From Collinsella sp. (GTDB lineage Bacteria; Actinomycetota; Coriobacteriia; Coriobacteriales; Coriobacteriaceae), in the NCBI GenBank assembly GCA_018378775.1, contig JAGZWV010000002.1, positions 18,998 through 82,997 of the forward strand: DNA of 64,000 nucleotides. Direction: 5' to 3'. The notes beneath the pieces were generated by a model. The model had not been told where the DNA came from, made no database searches, and saw only the letters and a list, made by a program, of their open reading frames with translations. Position numbers and translations under genes: made by a program. Below are positions 17,057 to 26,713 of the stretch, in pieces (the stretch's first letter is position 1; each line of letters starts with the position of its first letter).

Positions 17057-18457
17057 TTATGCCTCCGCGCGGAGCGGCGCGAAGCTGGCGGTACCGCCCT
17101 CGATAACGCTCAGATAGGCACGGCCCGTACGCTTGGCGGTAGAGGACTGCAGGCGCTCGATCTCTTCCTCGAGGATCTGATTGACGCGCTCGTGACGACG
17201 ATTTTCCATAATGCCGGCGGCAATAGCCTCGGCCCGCTCAATGCTCTCACGCGAGATACGGGCGGTATCCTCGGGGAACACAGCGCTGTGACGGCCGACA
17301 TAGGCGGGGGCAGCAGGCTGAGGGGCAGCGACGGGAGCGGGGGCTGCAACAGGAGCGGGCTCGTCAATCTCATCCAGAATCGCGGTGGCGGCGGCCCACA
17401 TGTCCTCGTGGCCCGAGTAATCGGCCATGGGGACATCAACCTCAAGCGAGGCGTCCGGAAGGTCGCCAGTGTCGATGCGATCTTGGGCATCAATCGATGC
17501 AGTGATGGCTGCAGGCTCATCGAGGTCATCGAGGTCGATGTCCGCGGCACCGGAGATGATAGGCATGCTGGCGAGGTTTGCATTGTACGGCGCAGCCTCA
17601 GCCGCCTGCTGCTGGGCAGGAGCGCCCCAAAGCGAGCTTTCGGCGGCACGGCGGGCGGCAACGGCCTCCTCGTCCGCAGTCATGGCTTCATCAACGTACG
17701 AATTATCGGCAGAAGCGTTCGCGTCCGCCGAGGTAGCGCTGTAGGCGTTATTGGATGCCGCGTTGGCAACGAGTGCCACGAAAGCCGCAGTGCTGCCCGC
17801 AGGAGCGGCCTGGGAGCCCGATACGGCACGCGCCGCGGCGGCGATGTCGTCGCGATTGAAGGAGCCGGTCTGCCCGCCGTTGGTGAGCTCGTCGATGGCG
17901 ACTTGATAGACGTCGTGCGAGCGTGCAGGGTCGCAGCTCACCGGCGAATCGTCGTCGAGCATACTGTCGATCATGGACCAAGCCTCGGCCTCGTCCATAG
18001 CATCTGCGGCTCGAGCGATGGTAGGGACACCATCATCGGCATGACGGCGCTGGAACGCACCAGTCAGGCCGGAAAGGAATGCCGAGGTAGACTGCTCCGC
18101 CTGAGCCTGAGAAGCAGAAGCCGCAGCGTAAGGAGTCGCATCCTGCTGCTGAGCTGGAATCGAGGCGGTCTTGAACTCGCTTTGATGCTGATTGAGATTG
18201 GCGGCACCGCCCATGGCATCGGGCTGGAACAGACGCTCTTCACGCTGCGCACGGTACTCGGCGATACCCAGCGAGGCGGCATAGATACCCACGCCCGCCA
18301 CCGCGCCCACGGCGAAGGGAACCGCGCCCGCGACGACCGTCTCGTTCACCGACGAAAACGGCAGCGTGGCAGCATACATCACCACGGGAGCGGCAAGGCC
18401 GATTCCGCAGGAAAGTCCAGCAAGGACTGCTCGTTGTGTTGCATCAGAAGAAGCCAT
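17057..18457 (-). CDS. Ala-rich membrane-anchored protein, function unknown
   Basis: The 466-residue protein is not recognised. Two hydrophobic segments near the N terminus (about residues 8-28 and 38-60) form a hairpin anchor. The rest is low-complexity, rich in Ala, Asp and Glu with Pro/Ala stretches, and ends in a basic helical part (RRHERVNQILEEEIERLQ) and the tail AYLSVIEGG. A short cytosolic coiled coil at the C terminus is plausible. ATG at 18457 follows GGGGAG. It is in operon with the VanZ-like gene. Part of it could serve cell-envelope organisation, but nothing in the sequence proves this. Confidence 0.75.
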   Translation of the reverse strand: MASSDATQRAVLAGLSCGIGLAAPVVMYAATLPFSSVNETVVAGAVPFAVGAVAGVGIYAASLGIAEYRAQREERLFQPDAMGGAANLNQHQSEFKTASIPAQQQDATPYAAASASQAQAEQSTSAFLSGLTGAFQRRHADDGVPTIARAADAMDEAEAWSMIDSMLDDDSPVSCDPARSHDVYQVAIDELTNGGQTGSFNRDDIAAAARAVSGSQAAPAGSTAAFVALVANAASNNAYSATSADANASADNSYVDEAMTADEEAVAARRAAESSLWGAPAQQQAAEAAPYNANLASMPIISGAADIDLDDLDEPAAITASIDAQDRIDTGDLPDASLEVDVPMADYSGHEDMWAAATAILDEIDEPAPVAAPAPVAAPQPAAPAYVGRHSAVFPEDTARISRESIERAEAIAAGIMENRRHERVNQILEEEIERLQSSTAKRTGRAYLSVIEGGTASFAPLRAEA

Positions 18458-18702
18458 GAGCTCTCCCCATCTTCCAGCACCCAAATCGCATCATTCAGTT
18501 GGCTGCGCGAGAGAAGATGAAGCGGGGCTATGCCCCAAAGCAACGGTATATGGTTCGTTTCATCTGCGTTTTCCGTCGCGAAGCTTGAAAACTATTATGC
18601 GAAACCGCCCTGTCGATTGCAAGCGACGATGTCGGATTGAAACGGGAAACGTGCTGCTTGCCAGTCTTATGGTCAAAAATAAGCGCGGATAGGCGATATG
18701 GA

Positions 18703-18733
18703 AAAGGGCCGAGGCTCAAAGCCCCGACCCTTT
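18703..18733 (-). terminator. Terminator downstream of rho
   Basis: On the minus strand a 14-bp stem (AAAGGGTCGGGGCT / AGCCTCGGCCCTTT, two G-U pairs) with a three-base loop ends in TTTT. The stem is long but the U-run is short. Confidence 0.8.
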
Positions 18734-18770
18734 ATCGCATTGATGACTATCGCTGCGTGTGGATGACAAC

Positions 18771-21326
18771 CTAGAACGTCTGCTCGTAGTCGCTGTGCTT
18801 TTTGGCCGAACGCACCAGGAACTCCTGGTTGGTGTTGGTGCCCTTGAGGCCCTTGATAAACGATGCGGCTGCGCGCTCGGTGTTATTCATGCCAGCAAGA
18901 ATGCGACGCAGACCAAAGACAAACGGGCGCATCTGCTCGTCGACCAGCAGATCCTCGTTGCGCGTACCCGAGGCAACGGGGTCGATGGCCGGGAAAATGC
19001 GGCGATCGGCCAGGTCGCGGTCGAGCTTAAGCTCCATGTTGCCGGTGCCCTTGAACTCCTCGAAGATGACCTCGTCCATCTTGGAGCCGGTATCGATGAG
19101 TGCGGAGGCGAGGATGGTGAGCGAGCCACCGTTCTCGATATTACGGGCTGCGCCCAGGAAGCGCTTGGGCGGATACAGGGCCGCCGAATCGACGCCGCCC
19201 GAAAGGATGCGGCCCGAGGCGGGCGCCGCCAAGTTGTAGGCGCGGGCAAGACGCGTGATGGAGTCGAGCACAACTACAACATCGCCGCCCAGTTCCACGA
19301 TGCGCTTGGCGCGCTCGATGACGAGCTCGGCCACGCGAGTGTGGTTGTCCGCGGGCATATCGAAGGTGGAGGCCACGACCTCGCCCTTAATGGAGCGCTG
19401 CATGTCGGTGACCTCTTCGGGGCGCTCGTCGACGAGCAGGCAGATGAGGTGTACCTCGGGATTATTGATCGAGATAGACTGGCAGATCTTCTTGAGGATC
19501 GTGGTCTTGCCGGCCTTGGGCGGGGACACGATCAGGCCACGCTGACCCTTGCCAATCGGCGACACGATGTCGATGGCGCGACCGGTAATGGAGTCCTTGC
19601 CGTGCTCCATGCGCAGCGGCTCGTTGGGATAGACCGGGGTGAGGTCGCCGAACTTGGGACGGTTGCGAATCTGCTCGGGGTCCAGACCGTTGACGGTCGT
19701 GATTTTGGCGAGGCCGGCGCGCTTGTCGCCGCCGCGCGAAGGACGCAGCGAGCCCTCGATGACGTCGCCCGTGCGCAGGCGCGCGGAGCGGATGAGGTAG
19801 GCGGGCACGAAGGCGTCGTCGTTGGACTTCATGTAGCCATGGGCGTGGATGATGCCGGAGCTGTCCGGGCGAATCTGCAGAATGCCCTTGATGTCGCGGA
19901 AGCCCTCGGCCTTCGCGGCGGTGACGTAGATCTCCTCGACGAGCTCGGCTTTCTTCTTGCCGGTCGTCTCGATCTCGAACTCCTTGGCCTTCTCGCGCAG
20001 TTCGGCGACCTTCATGGCAGCGAGCTCCTCACGCGAAAGCGTGGGCTCGGTGGGGGCGGCGTTGCGCTCCTTGTTGCGCTGTTTGCGATCGCGCTGACGG
20101 TTGCGACGGTCGTTGTTGCGCTCGTCCTTGCGATCGTTGCGCTCCTCGTTGCGCTTGTGCTGGCGACGGTTGGGGCGAGCGCCGTCTTCGGCCTCGGCGG
20201 GCGCGGCGCCATCGGTTGCGGCGGCGCCGGCATTGGCCGCAGCGGCGTCATTGGCCTCGGCGCCGGAATCAATCTGCGCTTCGGCATCAGCCTGCTGCTC
20301 GGACGCCTTGGCCTTAGCGGACTTCTTACGACCGCGCTTGGGCTTCTCGGACGCAGGCTGTTCGACGTCTTGGGGCTCGGCGGCATCAGTCGATGCATCG
20401 GCGGTCGTCTCGGCGGAATCCTCGGACGCACCCTTCTTGGCAGCCTTGGCCTTGGACGTGCGCTTAGCAGCAGTACGATGGCTGCGACCAGGACGGACGT
20501 CGGCGGGCTCGACATCGGCGGGAGCGGCCTCGGAAGTCGTAGCATCCTGGACGGGTGCATCGGCAGCGGTTGCAGACTCGGCGGTCGCCGCAGCATCCCG
20601 AGCGGCGGCGGCTGCGGCTGCGGCCTTCTCTGCCTCGACGAAGGCCTTGGGCTTGCGACCGCGACGGTGCGGGCGCAAAGCCGGATCGACAACGGGAACT
20701 TCGCTGGCCTCGACAGGCGCAGCAGGCTCAGCAGGCGATGTGCCCTCCCCTGCCGCGGAACGGACCGAAGCCTCAGCGAGCTCGGGGGTTACCTGATCGG
20801 CAACCTGCTCGGCCTTAGCAGCCGTGCGACGGCGTGTGCGCGGTGCCGGCTTCTCGGTCGGTTGGTCGGCGGCAGGGGTCTCGGGCACAGACGGGGCTGC
20901 AAACTCGGTCAGAGCCGCGGCCTCGCGCTCGGCAGCACGACGGCGGGCGCGCACCACCTGAGCCTCGCTAATCTGCGCCAACGCACGTGCCTGCGCGACC
21001 TCATCGGAAATCGGCGCCGAGGAGTCAGCTGCAACGGTGCGCTTGGCGCGCGTCGTGCGCGTGGTACGGCGCTTGGGCTTGGTGACCTCCTCGCCGTCAG
21101 CAGCAGGCTTGGTCGTGCGGCGCGTACGCTTGGGCTTTGCCGGAGCAGCCTCCTCACCAGTTGCAGGCACGGCCTTCTCAGCCGCTGCAGGCGTAGGCGT
21201 CGAAGCAGCCTTAGGCGTCTCAGGAGCCGAGGCTTGCGCGGGCGCCGCGACCTGGTCCGACGCAACCGGTGCAGCGGGAGCGGTCTGCGTCGTCGTTATT
21301 TCGTTTTCTTGCTGTTGATCAGACAC
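18771..21326 (-). CDS. rho: Transcription termination factor Rho with a long disordered N-terminal part
   Basis: The 851-residue protein is about twice E. coli Rho (419). The last 430 residues are a complete Rho: SAP-like Rho_N helices (LSREELAAMKVAELREKAKE), cold-shock-type RNA-binding domain with GYMKSNDDAFVP, P-loop VSPPKAGKTTILKKI near residue 600, and the DSITRLARAYN loop. The first 420 residues are Ala/Pro/Lys/Glu-rich and disordered-looking, ending in an Arg/Asn/Asp-rich RNA-binding patch (about 365-415). Such insertions are common in actinobacterial Rho and aid RNA binding. It is a single gene with its own terminator. Confidence 0.96.
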   Translation of the reverse strand: MSDQQQENEITTTQTAPAAPVASDQVAAPAQASAPETPKAASTPTPAAAEKAVPATGEEAAPAKPKRTRRTTKPAADGEEVTKPKRRTTRTTRAKRTVAADSSAPISDEVAQARALAQISEAQVVRARRRAAEREAAALTEFAAPSVPETPAADQPTEKPAPRTRRRTAAKAEQVADQVTPELAEASVRSAAGEGTSPAEPAAPVEASEVPVVDPALRPHRRGRKPKAFVEAEKAAAAAAAARDAAATAESATAADAPVQDATTSEAAPADVEPADVRPGRSHRTAAKRTSKAKAAKKGASEDSAETTADASTDAAEPQDVEQPASEKPKRGRKKSAKAKASEQQADAEAQIDSGAEANDAAAANAGAAATDGAAPAEAEDGARPNRRQHKRNEERNDRKDERNNDRRNRQRDRKQRNKERNAAPTEPTLSREELAAMKVAELREKAKEFEIETTGKKKAELVEEIYVTAAKAEGFRDIKGILQIRPDSSGIIHAHGYMKSNDDAFVPAYLIRSARLRTGDVIEGSLRPSRGGDKRAGLAKITTVNGLDPEQIRNRPKFGDLTPVYPNEPLRMEHGKDSITGRAIDIVSPIGKGQRGLIVSPPKAGKTTILKKICQSISINNPEVHLICLLVDERPEEVTDMQRSIKGEVVASTFDMPADNHTRVAELVIERAKRIVELGGDVVVVLDSITRLARAYNLAAPASGRILSGGVDSAALYPPKRFLGAARNIENGGSLTILASALIDTGSKMDEVIFEEFKGTGNMELKLDRDLADRRIFPAIDPVASGTRNEDLLVDEQMRPFVFGLRRILAGMNNTERAAASFIKGLKGTNTNQEFLVRSAKKHSDYEQTF

Positions 21327-21500
21327 AGTGTTTGCTCAACTTTCTTTTCAAGCCCTGTGATCACATGCTCCCTGCATAAACCTTCAGGGCGGCTAAACAG
21401 TCTAGCTCCGTCAAATACCGACGGACATCATTGATCTGTATCGAGATATTTGCGTCATATACGCAGAGTTAGTGTAACACAACCGCAACCACCTGCAACT

Positions 21501-21532
21501 TAGTCATTGAGGACGTTCTTAAACGACTAGTC
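21501..21532. repeat. TAGTCATTG-GGACGTT repeat, copy 1
   Basis: TAGTCATTGAGGACGTTCTT followed by AAACGACTAGTC forms a short hairpin (GACTAG against TAGTC ends). The same text, slightly changed, recurs at 40894-40925. Confidence 0.65.
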
Positions 21533-21592
21533 AAAAGGGACAATCTTTGGTTTAACACCCACAAATCTGACTGCCTCCGCCAAAACTGTGGC

Positions 21593-21722
21593 GGTTTACT
21601 ACGATGAATCGCTCAACCGCGATCACTCCGAAACTTGTTGAACTAAAACCGCAGGTAGATGCCTTGCACTTTTTTGCGAAAAGCCGGCGTAGTTGGAATT
21701 TCTCATTTCATCGTAGTAAACC
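21593..21722. repeat. Long inverted repeat, AAAACCGCAGGT-centre family, copy 1
   Basis: GGTTTACTACGATGAA (21593-21608) and its perfect reverse complement (21707-21722) enclose about 98 bp. The centre contains TAAAACCGCAGGT (around 21643), shared on the opposite strand with the element at 42787-42909. It lies in the 528-bp gap between rho and argS, in which no gene is seen. Confidence 0.7.
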
Positions 21723-21777
21723 GGCATAGTTTCGTATTTCCAGCAGTTCCAAATTCGTCAATACGTCGGCGTTTGCA

Positions 21778-21809
21778 AAAAGCCCGACCTCCGTGGGAGA
21801 TCGGGCTTT
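21778..21809 (-). terminator. argS terminator
   Basis: AAAGCCCGA / TCGGGCTTT pair with a CTCC/GGAG inner stem; on the minus strand the stem runs into TTTTT. Confidence 0.88.
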
Positions 21810-21854
21810 CAAGGCTTAGTTAAACCAAGTCTGTACGGTCAAATGATCCGTAGC

Positions 21855-23708
21855 TTACATCTGCTCGGGCGCGGAAACGCCAACGAGGGTGAGCACCAGG
21901 GCGAGCGTCACGCGAACGGCGTCGCAAGCGGCCAGACGGGCGCGCGAAAGCTCGGGGTCGACGGGACGGCCCTCGCTCGGCAGAACCTGGCAGGCAGCGT
22001 AGAAGCTGTGGAAGTCGCCGGCGAGTTCCTCAGCAAAGTGCGTCAGACGGAACGGGGCGCGGTCGCGAGCGCAGCTGGCAATCAGGTCGGTGAGCTCGTT
22101 GAGCTTACGCGAAAGGGCGAGCTCGGTCGGGTCGGTCAGCAGCGAGTAATCGACGTTCTCACCGATGGCCTTGGCGGCAACGGCCTTCATGCCCATCTCG
22201 TCAGCCTGCTCGGGCGTAACGTCGGCGGCACGGCGCAGGATGGAGCACACGCGGGCGTGAGCGTACTGCACGTAATAGACCGGGTTGGAGTTGTCGCGCT
22301 TCTTGACGGCCTCGATATCGAAGTCGACCATCTGGTTGGAGCTTTTGGAGATGAGCGTGTAGCGAGCGGCGTCGGAACCGACCTCGTCGACGAGCTCCTG
22401 CAGGGTCACCATGGTGCCCTTACGCTTGGACATACGGACGGGCTTGCCGTTGCGCAGCAGGTTGACGAGCTGGCCCAGCAGAACCTCAAACTTGCCGGGA
22501 TAGCCAAGAGCGTCGCAGACGCAGCGGACGCGCTCGATGTAGCCGTGGTGGTCGGCACCCCAGATGTCGATGACGTGGTCGACGCGCTGGAACTTATCCC
22601 AGTGATAGGCAACGTCGGAGGCGAAGTAGGTGTACTCGCCGTCGGACTTGATCAGGACGCGGTCCTTGTCATCGCCCAGGTCGGTGGAGCGGAACCACAG
22701 GGCGCCGTCCTTGGTGTAGAGGTAGCCCATCTTGTCGAGCTTCTCAAAAGCGCGGTCGACGGCAGAGGTGCCGGCGGTCTCGCCCTCGGTGTCCTTCACG
22801 TACAGCGAACGCTCGGAGTACCAACGATCGAAGTCGCAATTGACGGCGTGGCAGAGGTCGCGCATGTTGTCGACCATCTTCACATAGCCGCGCTCGCGGA
22901 AGCTCTCCATGCGCTCCTGAGGATCGGCCTCGACCCACTTATCGCCGTCGGTGCGCCAGAACTCGGCGGCCTCGTCGATAATGTAGTCGCCGCCGTAGGA
23001 GTCCTTGCCCAGGGTCTCGGCAAAGTTGTCCTGATACGGATGGGTCTCGGGATGCTCGTCGTTCTCGTCGGCAACAAAGGCGTCGCGGTCGGCGATCAGC
23101 AGCTTGTGAGCCTCGTCGATATCCACGCCCTGCTTGGCGATGATGTCGGCAAGCTGCATATAGCGCGTGCTGATGGAGTTGCCGAAGGTGTTCATCTGAG
23201 AGCCGTGGTCGTTGATGTAGAACTCACGCTGGATGTCGTAACCGGCGTGATCCATAACGCGGCAGAGCGAGTCGCCCAGCGCGGCCCAGCGGCCGTGGCC
23301 GATGTGCATGGGGCCGACGGGGTTGGCGGAAACGAACTCGACCTGGGTCTTCAGGCCACCACCGACGTTGGACTTAGCGAAGTCCATACCCTTCTCGCGA
23401 GCCTCGCCAAAGATGGCATTCTTGACGGCAACGGAGAGGTAGAAGTTGATGAAGCCGGGGCCTGCGATCTCGACCTTCTCGATCGCGGGGTCCTCGGGCA
23501 TATGGGCAACGATGGCCTCGGCGATCTTGCGCGGGGCGCAGTGGGCCAGCTTGGCGGACTTCAGGGCCATGGTAGAGGTCCACTCGCCATGAGAAGTGTC
23601 AGCCGGTCGCTCGATAGCGCAATCGTCAAGTTCAAATGCGGAAAGGTCGCCGGCCTCCTGGGCCGCAGCAAGCGCAGCGCGTACCAGCTCTTCAATCTTC
23701 TCGGGCAT
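21855..23708 (-). CDS. argS: Arginyl-tRNA synthetase
   Basis: The 617-residue class I synthetase charges tRNA-Arg. Visible are the N-terminal Add1-like domain, the HIGH motif in NPVGPMHIGHGRWAALGD, the KMSKS equivalent VRMSKRKG, and the C-terminal anticodon-binding DALR-type domain (VYYVQYAHARVCSI). ATG at 23708 directly follows AAGGAGGATCT; the open frame upstream to 23837 is not part of the protein. It is a single gene with its own terminator. Confidence 0.97.
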   Translation of the reverse strand: MPEKIEELVRAALAAAQEAGDLSAFELDDCAIERPADTSHGEWTSTMALKSAKLAHCAPRKIAEAIVAHMPEDPAIEKVEIAGPGFINFYLSVAVKNAIFGEAREKGMDFAKSNVGGGLKTQVEFVSANPVGPMHIGHGRWAALGDSLCRVMDHAGYDIQREFYINDHGSQMNTFGNSISTRYMQLADIIAKQGVDIDEAHKLLIADRDAFVADENDEHPETHPYQDNFAETLGKDSYGGDYIIDEAAEFWRTDGDKWVEADPQERMESFRERGYVKMVDNMRDLCHAVNCDFDRWYSERSLYVKDTEGETAGTSAVDRAFEKLDKMGYLYTKDGALWFRSTDLGDDKDRVLIKSDGEYTYFASDVAYHWDKFQRVDHVIDIWGADHHGYIERVRCVCDALGYPGKFEVLLGQLVNLLRNGKPVRMSKRKGTMVTLQELVDEVGSDAARYTLISKSSNQMVDFDIEAVKKRDNSNPVYYVQYAHARVCSILRRAADVTPEQADEMGMKAVAAKAIGENVDYSLLTDPTELALSRKLNELTDLIASCARDRAPFRLTHFAEELAGDFHSFYAACQVLPSEGRPVDPELSRARLAACDAVRVTLALVLTLVGVSAPEQM

Positions 23709-24050
23709 AGATCCTCCTTGTGTTAAAGCCCCCGAGCTCTTGGTCACTCGCAGGGCAAAAGCCAGAGTTTGTAGCACTCTATCACAAGCGACGGGCACTG
23801 TCGCAGGGTAAAGCCAATCGATATTGCATATGCACAAAATTGACTACAGCTTGTATGGAGTCACTCAAAGATGCCAGTCTGCCTGCAAATTATGCACGCG
23901 TTGAAAATGCATAAAGGTGTGAATGAGTTGCGCCTGTTATCGAATACTCTTACCTATCAGAGTTGTGTGCTTTTCCTGCATAAAGTAAGGGTTTGCGCAC
24001 GTCAGCGTGTTATTCTAAACATACGTAAATTCGTATAAGTTGGAGGTAGC
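23709..24050. other. Divergent promoter region between argS and the CarD-like gene
   Basis: The 342-bp region holds no gene. TATTCT at 24011-24016 could be a -10 for the CarD-like gene but lacks a well-spaced -35. ATACG-TAAATT-CGTAT (24021-24036) is a small inverted repeat just before the ribosome-binding site TTGGAGG and could be an operator. Confidence 0.4.
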
Positions 24051-24536
24051 ATGTTCTCAATCGGTCAACACGTCATTCATCCGGGTCAGGGAGTCTGCAC
24101 CGTCGTCGGCTTTAGGGACGACACACCGCAGCCCATGCTACTGCTCGAGACCAAGCAGGGACATGCGCAGACGATCCTCATGTACCCCGTGGCGCAGGCC
24201 GACCGTTTGCACGCCGCCATCTCGCAGCAAGATGCCGAGCACCTGCTGAGCCACTATGACGAGCTGGAGTGCGACACCTTTACCGAGCGCAACAGCTCGC
24301 TTGAGGAGACGCACTTTAAGCAGCAGCTCAAGCTGGGCGCACCCGAGACGGTCCGCGTGGCAAAGACCATGATGCACCGCATTCGCCAGGCCGAGGAAGC
24401 TGATAAAAAACCCAGCTCCTACTACATGCGCGTACTCAAGGAGGCCAAACGCCGCTCCATCGAGGAGTTCGCCGTGGCCTTGGGCGTCACCGAGGAGGCC
24501 GCCGAAGCCCGCCTAGCCCAAGCCGCCCTCAACTAA
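24051..24536 (+). CDS. CarD/CdnL-family RNA polymerase-binding regulator
   Basis: The 161-residue protein has the N-terminal Tudor-like CarD domain beginning FSIGQHVIHPGQGVCTVVGF, about residues 2-60, which in the family binds the RNA polymerase beta subunit, and a helical C-terminal DNA-binding part. The family stabilises open promoter complexes, especially at rRNA promoters in mycobacteria. Length matches CarD (about 160). TTGGAGGTAGC precedes the ATG. It is a single gene, ended by one of the ACCACC palindromes, which carries a T-run and works as a terminator. Confidence 0.9.
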   Translation: MFSIGQHVIHPGQGVCTVVGFRDDTPQPMLLLETKQGHAQTILMYPVAQADRLHAAISQQDAEHLLSHYDELECDTFTERNSSLEETHFKQQLKLGAPETVRVAKTMMHRIRQAEEADKKPSSYYMRVLKEAKRRSIEEFAVALGVTEEAAEARLAQAALN

Positions 24537-24549
24537 CCCATCCGCGCCA

Positions 24550-24590
24550 AAAACCACCACAAAGGGAACAGGCACCTTTGTGGTGGTTTT
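24550..24590. repeat. ACCACCACAAAGG palindrome, copy 1, doubling as a terminator
   Basis: AAAACCACCACAAAGG (24550-24565) and CCTTTGTGGTGGTTTT (24575-24590) are perfect 16-bp arms around GAACAGGCA. The right arm ends in TTTT, just after the CarD-like gene. Confidence 0.9.
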
Positions 24591-24644
24591 CTTGTTCTAG
24601 TAGTATTCATTCTTATCGATACCCACGAGCACAAGGAGTCTCTT

Positions 24645-25244
24645 ATGGCAGAGCCGCTTACCGCCGGAATCACCCGCGACCGCGCGTTCGAACTGCTCAA
24701 TGAGCACAACAAGGACCCGTTCCATATCACCCATGGCGAGACGGTCGAGGGCACTATGCGCTACTTTGCGCGCGAGTTCGACCCCGAGAACGAGGAGTTT
24801 TGGGGCATCGTCGGTCTGCTGCACGACCTAGATTGGGAGGAGCATGAGGACGACCCCATGAACCACACCATCTATGCTGCCAAGATTCTTAAGGATGAAG
24901 GTGCGTCTCCCGAGCTCATTCGCGCCATCCAGACGCACACGTCGGACTTCAATACCTCGCTGCCCAAGCCCGAGCTGCAGATGGAAAAGATCCTGTTTGC
25001 CTGCGATGAGCTCACCGGCCTGATCGGCGCTGCAGTCATCATGCGCCCGAGCAAGAGCGTTATGGACTTTACGACCAAGTCGCTCAAGAAGAAGTTCAAG
25101 GACAAGCGCTTTGCCGCCGGCTGCTCGCGCGACGTGATTTCGCAGGGCGCCGAGATGCTGGGTTGGGAGCTCCCCGAGCTCTTCGACCGCACCATCGCAG
25201 CCATGCAGTCCTTCGCCCCCGGCCACGATACCTTCCAGGCCTAA
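24645..25244 (+). CDS. HD-domain phosphohydrolase
   Basis: The 199-residue protein has the HD-type metal motif in VGLLHDLDWEEHEDDP (residues about 55-70), with an upstream ITHGETVEGTMRYFAR and a downstream AIQTHTSDFNT that supply further His/Asp ligands. Small HD proteins of this type hydrolyse nucleotide or phosphate esters; the substrate is not deducible. It has its own ribosome-binding site (AAGGAG) and ends at a repeat palindrome. Confidence 0.85.
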   Translation: MAEPLTAGITRDRAFELLNEHNKDPFHITHGETVEGTMRYFAREFDPENEEFWGIVGLLHDLDWEEHEDDPMNHTIYAAKILKDEGASPELIRAIQTHTSDFNTSLPKPELQMEKILFACDELTGLIGAAVIMRPSKSVMDFTTKSLKKKFKDKRFAAGCSRDVISQGAEMLGWELPELFDRTIAAMQSFAPGHDTFQA

Positions 25245-25259
25245 CCGCCCGCGCCACTT

Positions 25260-25300
25260 AAAACCACCACAAAGGGGAAAGGCACCTTTGTGGTGGTTTT
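25260..25300. repeat. ACCACCACAAAGG palindrome, copy 2, between convergent genes
   Basis: Perfect 16-bp arms (25260-25275 and 25285-25300) around GGAAAGGCA, followed by T-rich sequence. It lies between the convergent HD gene and proA and probably terminates both. Confidence 0.9.
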
Positions 25301-25314
25301 TGTTTGCGCGGACG

Positions 25315-26601
25315 CTAGGGGCGGACCTGGCCGGTGCCTCGGAGCTTGTATTTGTAGGTGGTGAGGGCCTCGGCGGCAAAGGGGCCACGGGCGTGGAGTT
25401 TTTGGGTCGAGATGCCGATCTCGGCGCCCAGGCCAAACTCGCCGCCGTCAGTGAAGCGAGTGCTGGCGTTGGAGTACACGGCCGAGGCATCGACCGCATC
25501 CAGGAAGCGCTCGCAAGCATCCGTATCCTCGGCAACGATGGCCTCGGAGTGCATCGTGCCGTAGCGGTTGATGTGTGCGATGGCCTCGTCCTCGTTTGCC
25601 ACGACCTTCACGCTCATCTCGAGCGCCAGGTACTCGCGACCCCAGTCCTCCTCAGTCGCGGCGACGTAGTTGTCGCCCTCGGCAAGCCCGGCGTCGGCGC
25701 ATGCGGCGCACGTGGCCTCGTCGCCGTGAATGAGCACGCCGTGGTCGTGCAATACAGCAACGACCGCAGGCAAAAACGCATCGGCCACAGCACGGTCGAC
25801 CAGCAGCGACTCGGCGGCATTGCACACGCCTACGCGCTGGGTCTTGGCATTAACGATAATGTTGAGCGCCTTATCAAAGTCGGCGGATTCATGCACGTAG
25901 ATGTGGCAGTTGCCCGTGCCCGTCTCGATCACCGGCACAAGCGACTCGCGCACGCAGCGCTGGATCAGGCCTGCACCTCCGCGCGGAATGAGTACGTCGA
26001 CAATACCGCGGAGCTTCATGAGCTCGCCGGTGGCCTCGCGGTCGGTGGACTCGATCATCGACACGGCCTCGCGCGGGAAGCCCTTGGCCTCGAGCGCATC
26101 GGCCAGCAGCTCGGCGATCATGGCACACGAGTGATAGGCCAGCGAGCCGCCGCGTAGAATGCAGGCGTTGCCGGTACGGATGCAGATGCCTGCGGCGTCG
26201 GCCGTCACGTTGGGGCGCGCCTCGTAGACCATGGCGACCAGGCCCAACGGCACGCTCACGCGGGTCAGGTCCACACCGCTCGCAAGCACGCGGTGGTCGA
26301 GCACGCGGCCGACGGGATCGGGCAGCTCGGCGAGCTTCTCCAAACCGGCGGCCATGCCCTCGACGCGCTCAGGCGTCAGCAGCAGACGGTCGAGCAGACC
26401 GGCTGAAGTGCCCGCATCGCACGCGGCGGACATATCGAGCTCGTTAGCGGCGACGATGGAGTCGACACCGTTGCGCAGTGCTGCGGCCATGGCGCGCACG
26501 GCCTCCTGACGCTGCTCATCGCTCGCCGTGGCAAGCGAGGCCGACGCTGCCTTGGCGGCAACGGCAAGATCGTGGACATACGTGGCTATATCGACCGACA
26601 T
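25315..26601 (-). CDS. proA: Gamma-glutamyl phosphate reductase
   Basis: The 428-residue enzyme reduces gamma-glutamyl phosphate with NADPH in proline synthesis. Family landmarks include the VYEARPNVTADAAGICIRTGNACILRGG block, IPRGGAGLIQ, and the catalytic cysteine in QRVGVCNAAESLLVD. Its partner proB is 1.7 kb upstream on the same strand, separated by an oppositely oriented peptidase gene, so the usual proBA operon is broken here. AGGAGAAAGGG precedes the ATG. Confidence 0.96.
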   Translation of the reverse strand: MSVDIATYVHDLAVAAKAASASLATASDEQRQEAVRAMAAALRNGVDSIVAANELDMSAACDAGTSAGLLDRLLLTPERVEGMAAGLEKLAELPDPVGRVLDHRVLASGVDLTRVSVPLGLVAMVYEARPNVTADAAGICIRTGNACILRGGSLAYHSCAMIAELLADALEAKGFPREAVSMIESTDREATGELMKLRGIVDVLIPRGGAGLIQRCVRESLVPVIETGTGNCHIYVHESADFDKALNIIVNAKTQRVGVCNAAESLLVDRAVADAFLPAVVAVLHDHGVLIHGDEATCAACADAGLAEGDNYVAATEEDWGREYLALEMSVKVVANEDEAIAHINRYGTMHSEAIVAEDTDACERFLDAVDASAVYSNASTRFTDGGEFGLGAEIGISTQKLHARGPFAAEALTTYKYKLRGTGQVRP

Positions 26602-26713
26602 GGGCGGCCCTTTCTCCTAGAAGTTTGCAACCATGGTAGCCGATTTGCGCATGGCCTCGCCCGCGGCGGTAGAATTGGTCAACCCGAAACACCGCAACGA
26701 ACGGAAGACTCAC

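Noticed and set aside
18759..21434. An 891-codon open frame antisense to rho
   Set aside because: A GC-bias shadow; its Gly/Leu-rich text mirrors the Ala/Arg-rich Rho extension.
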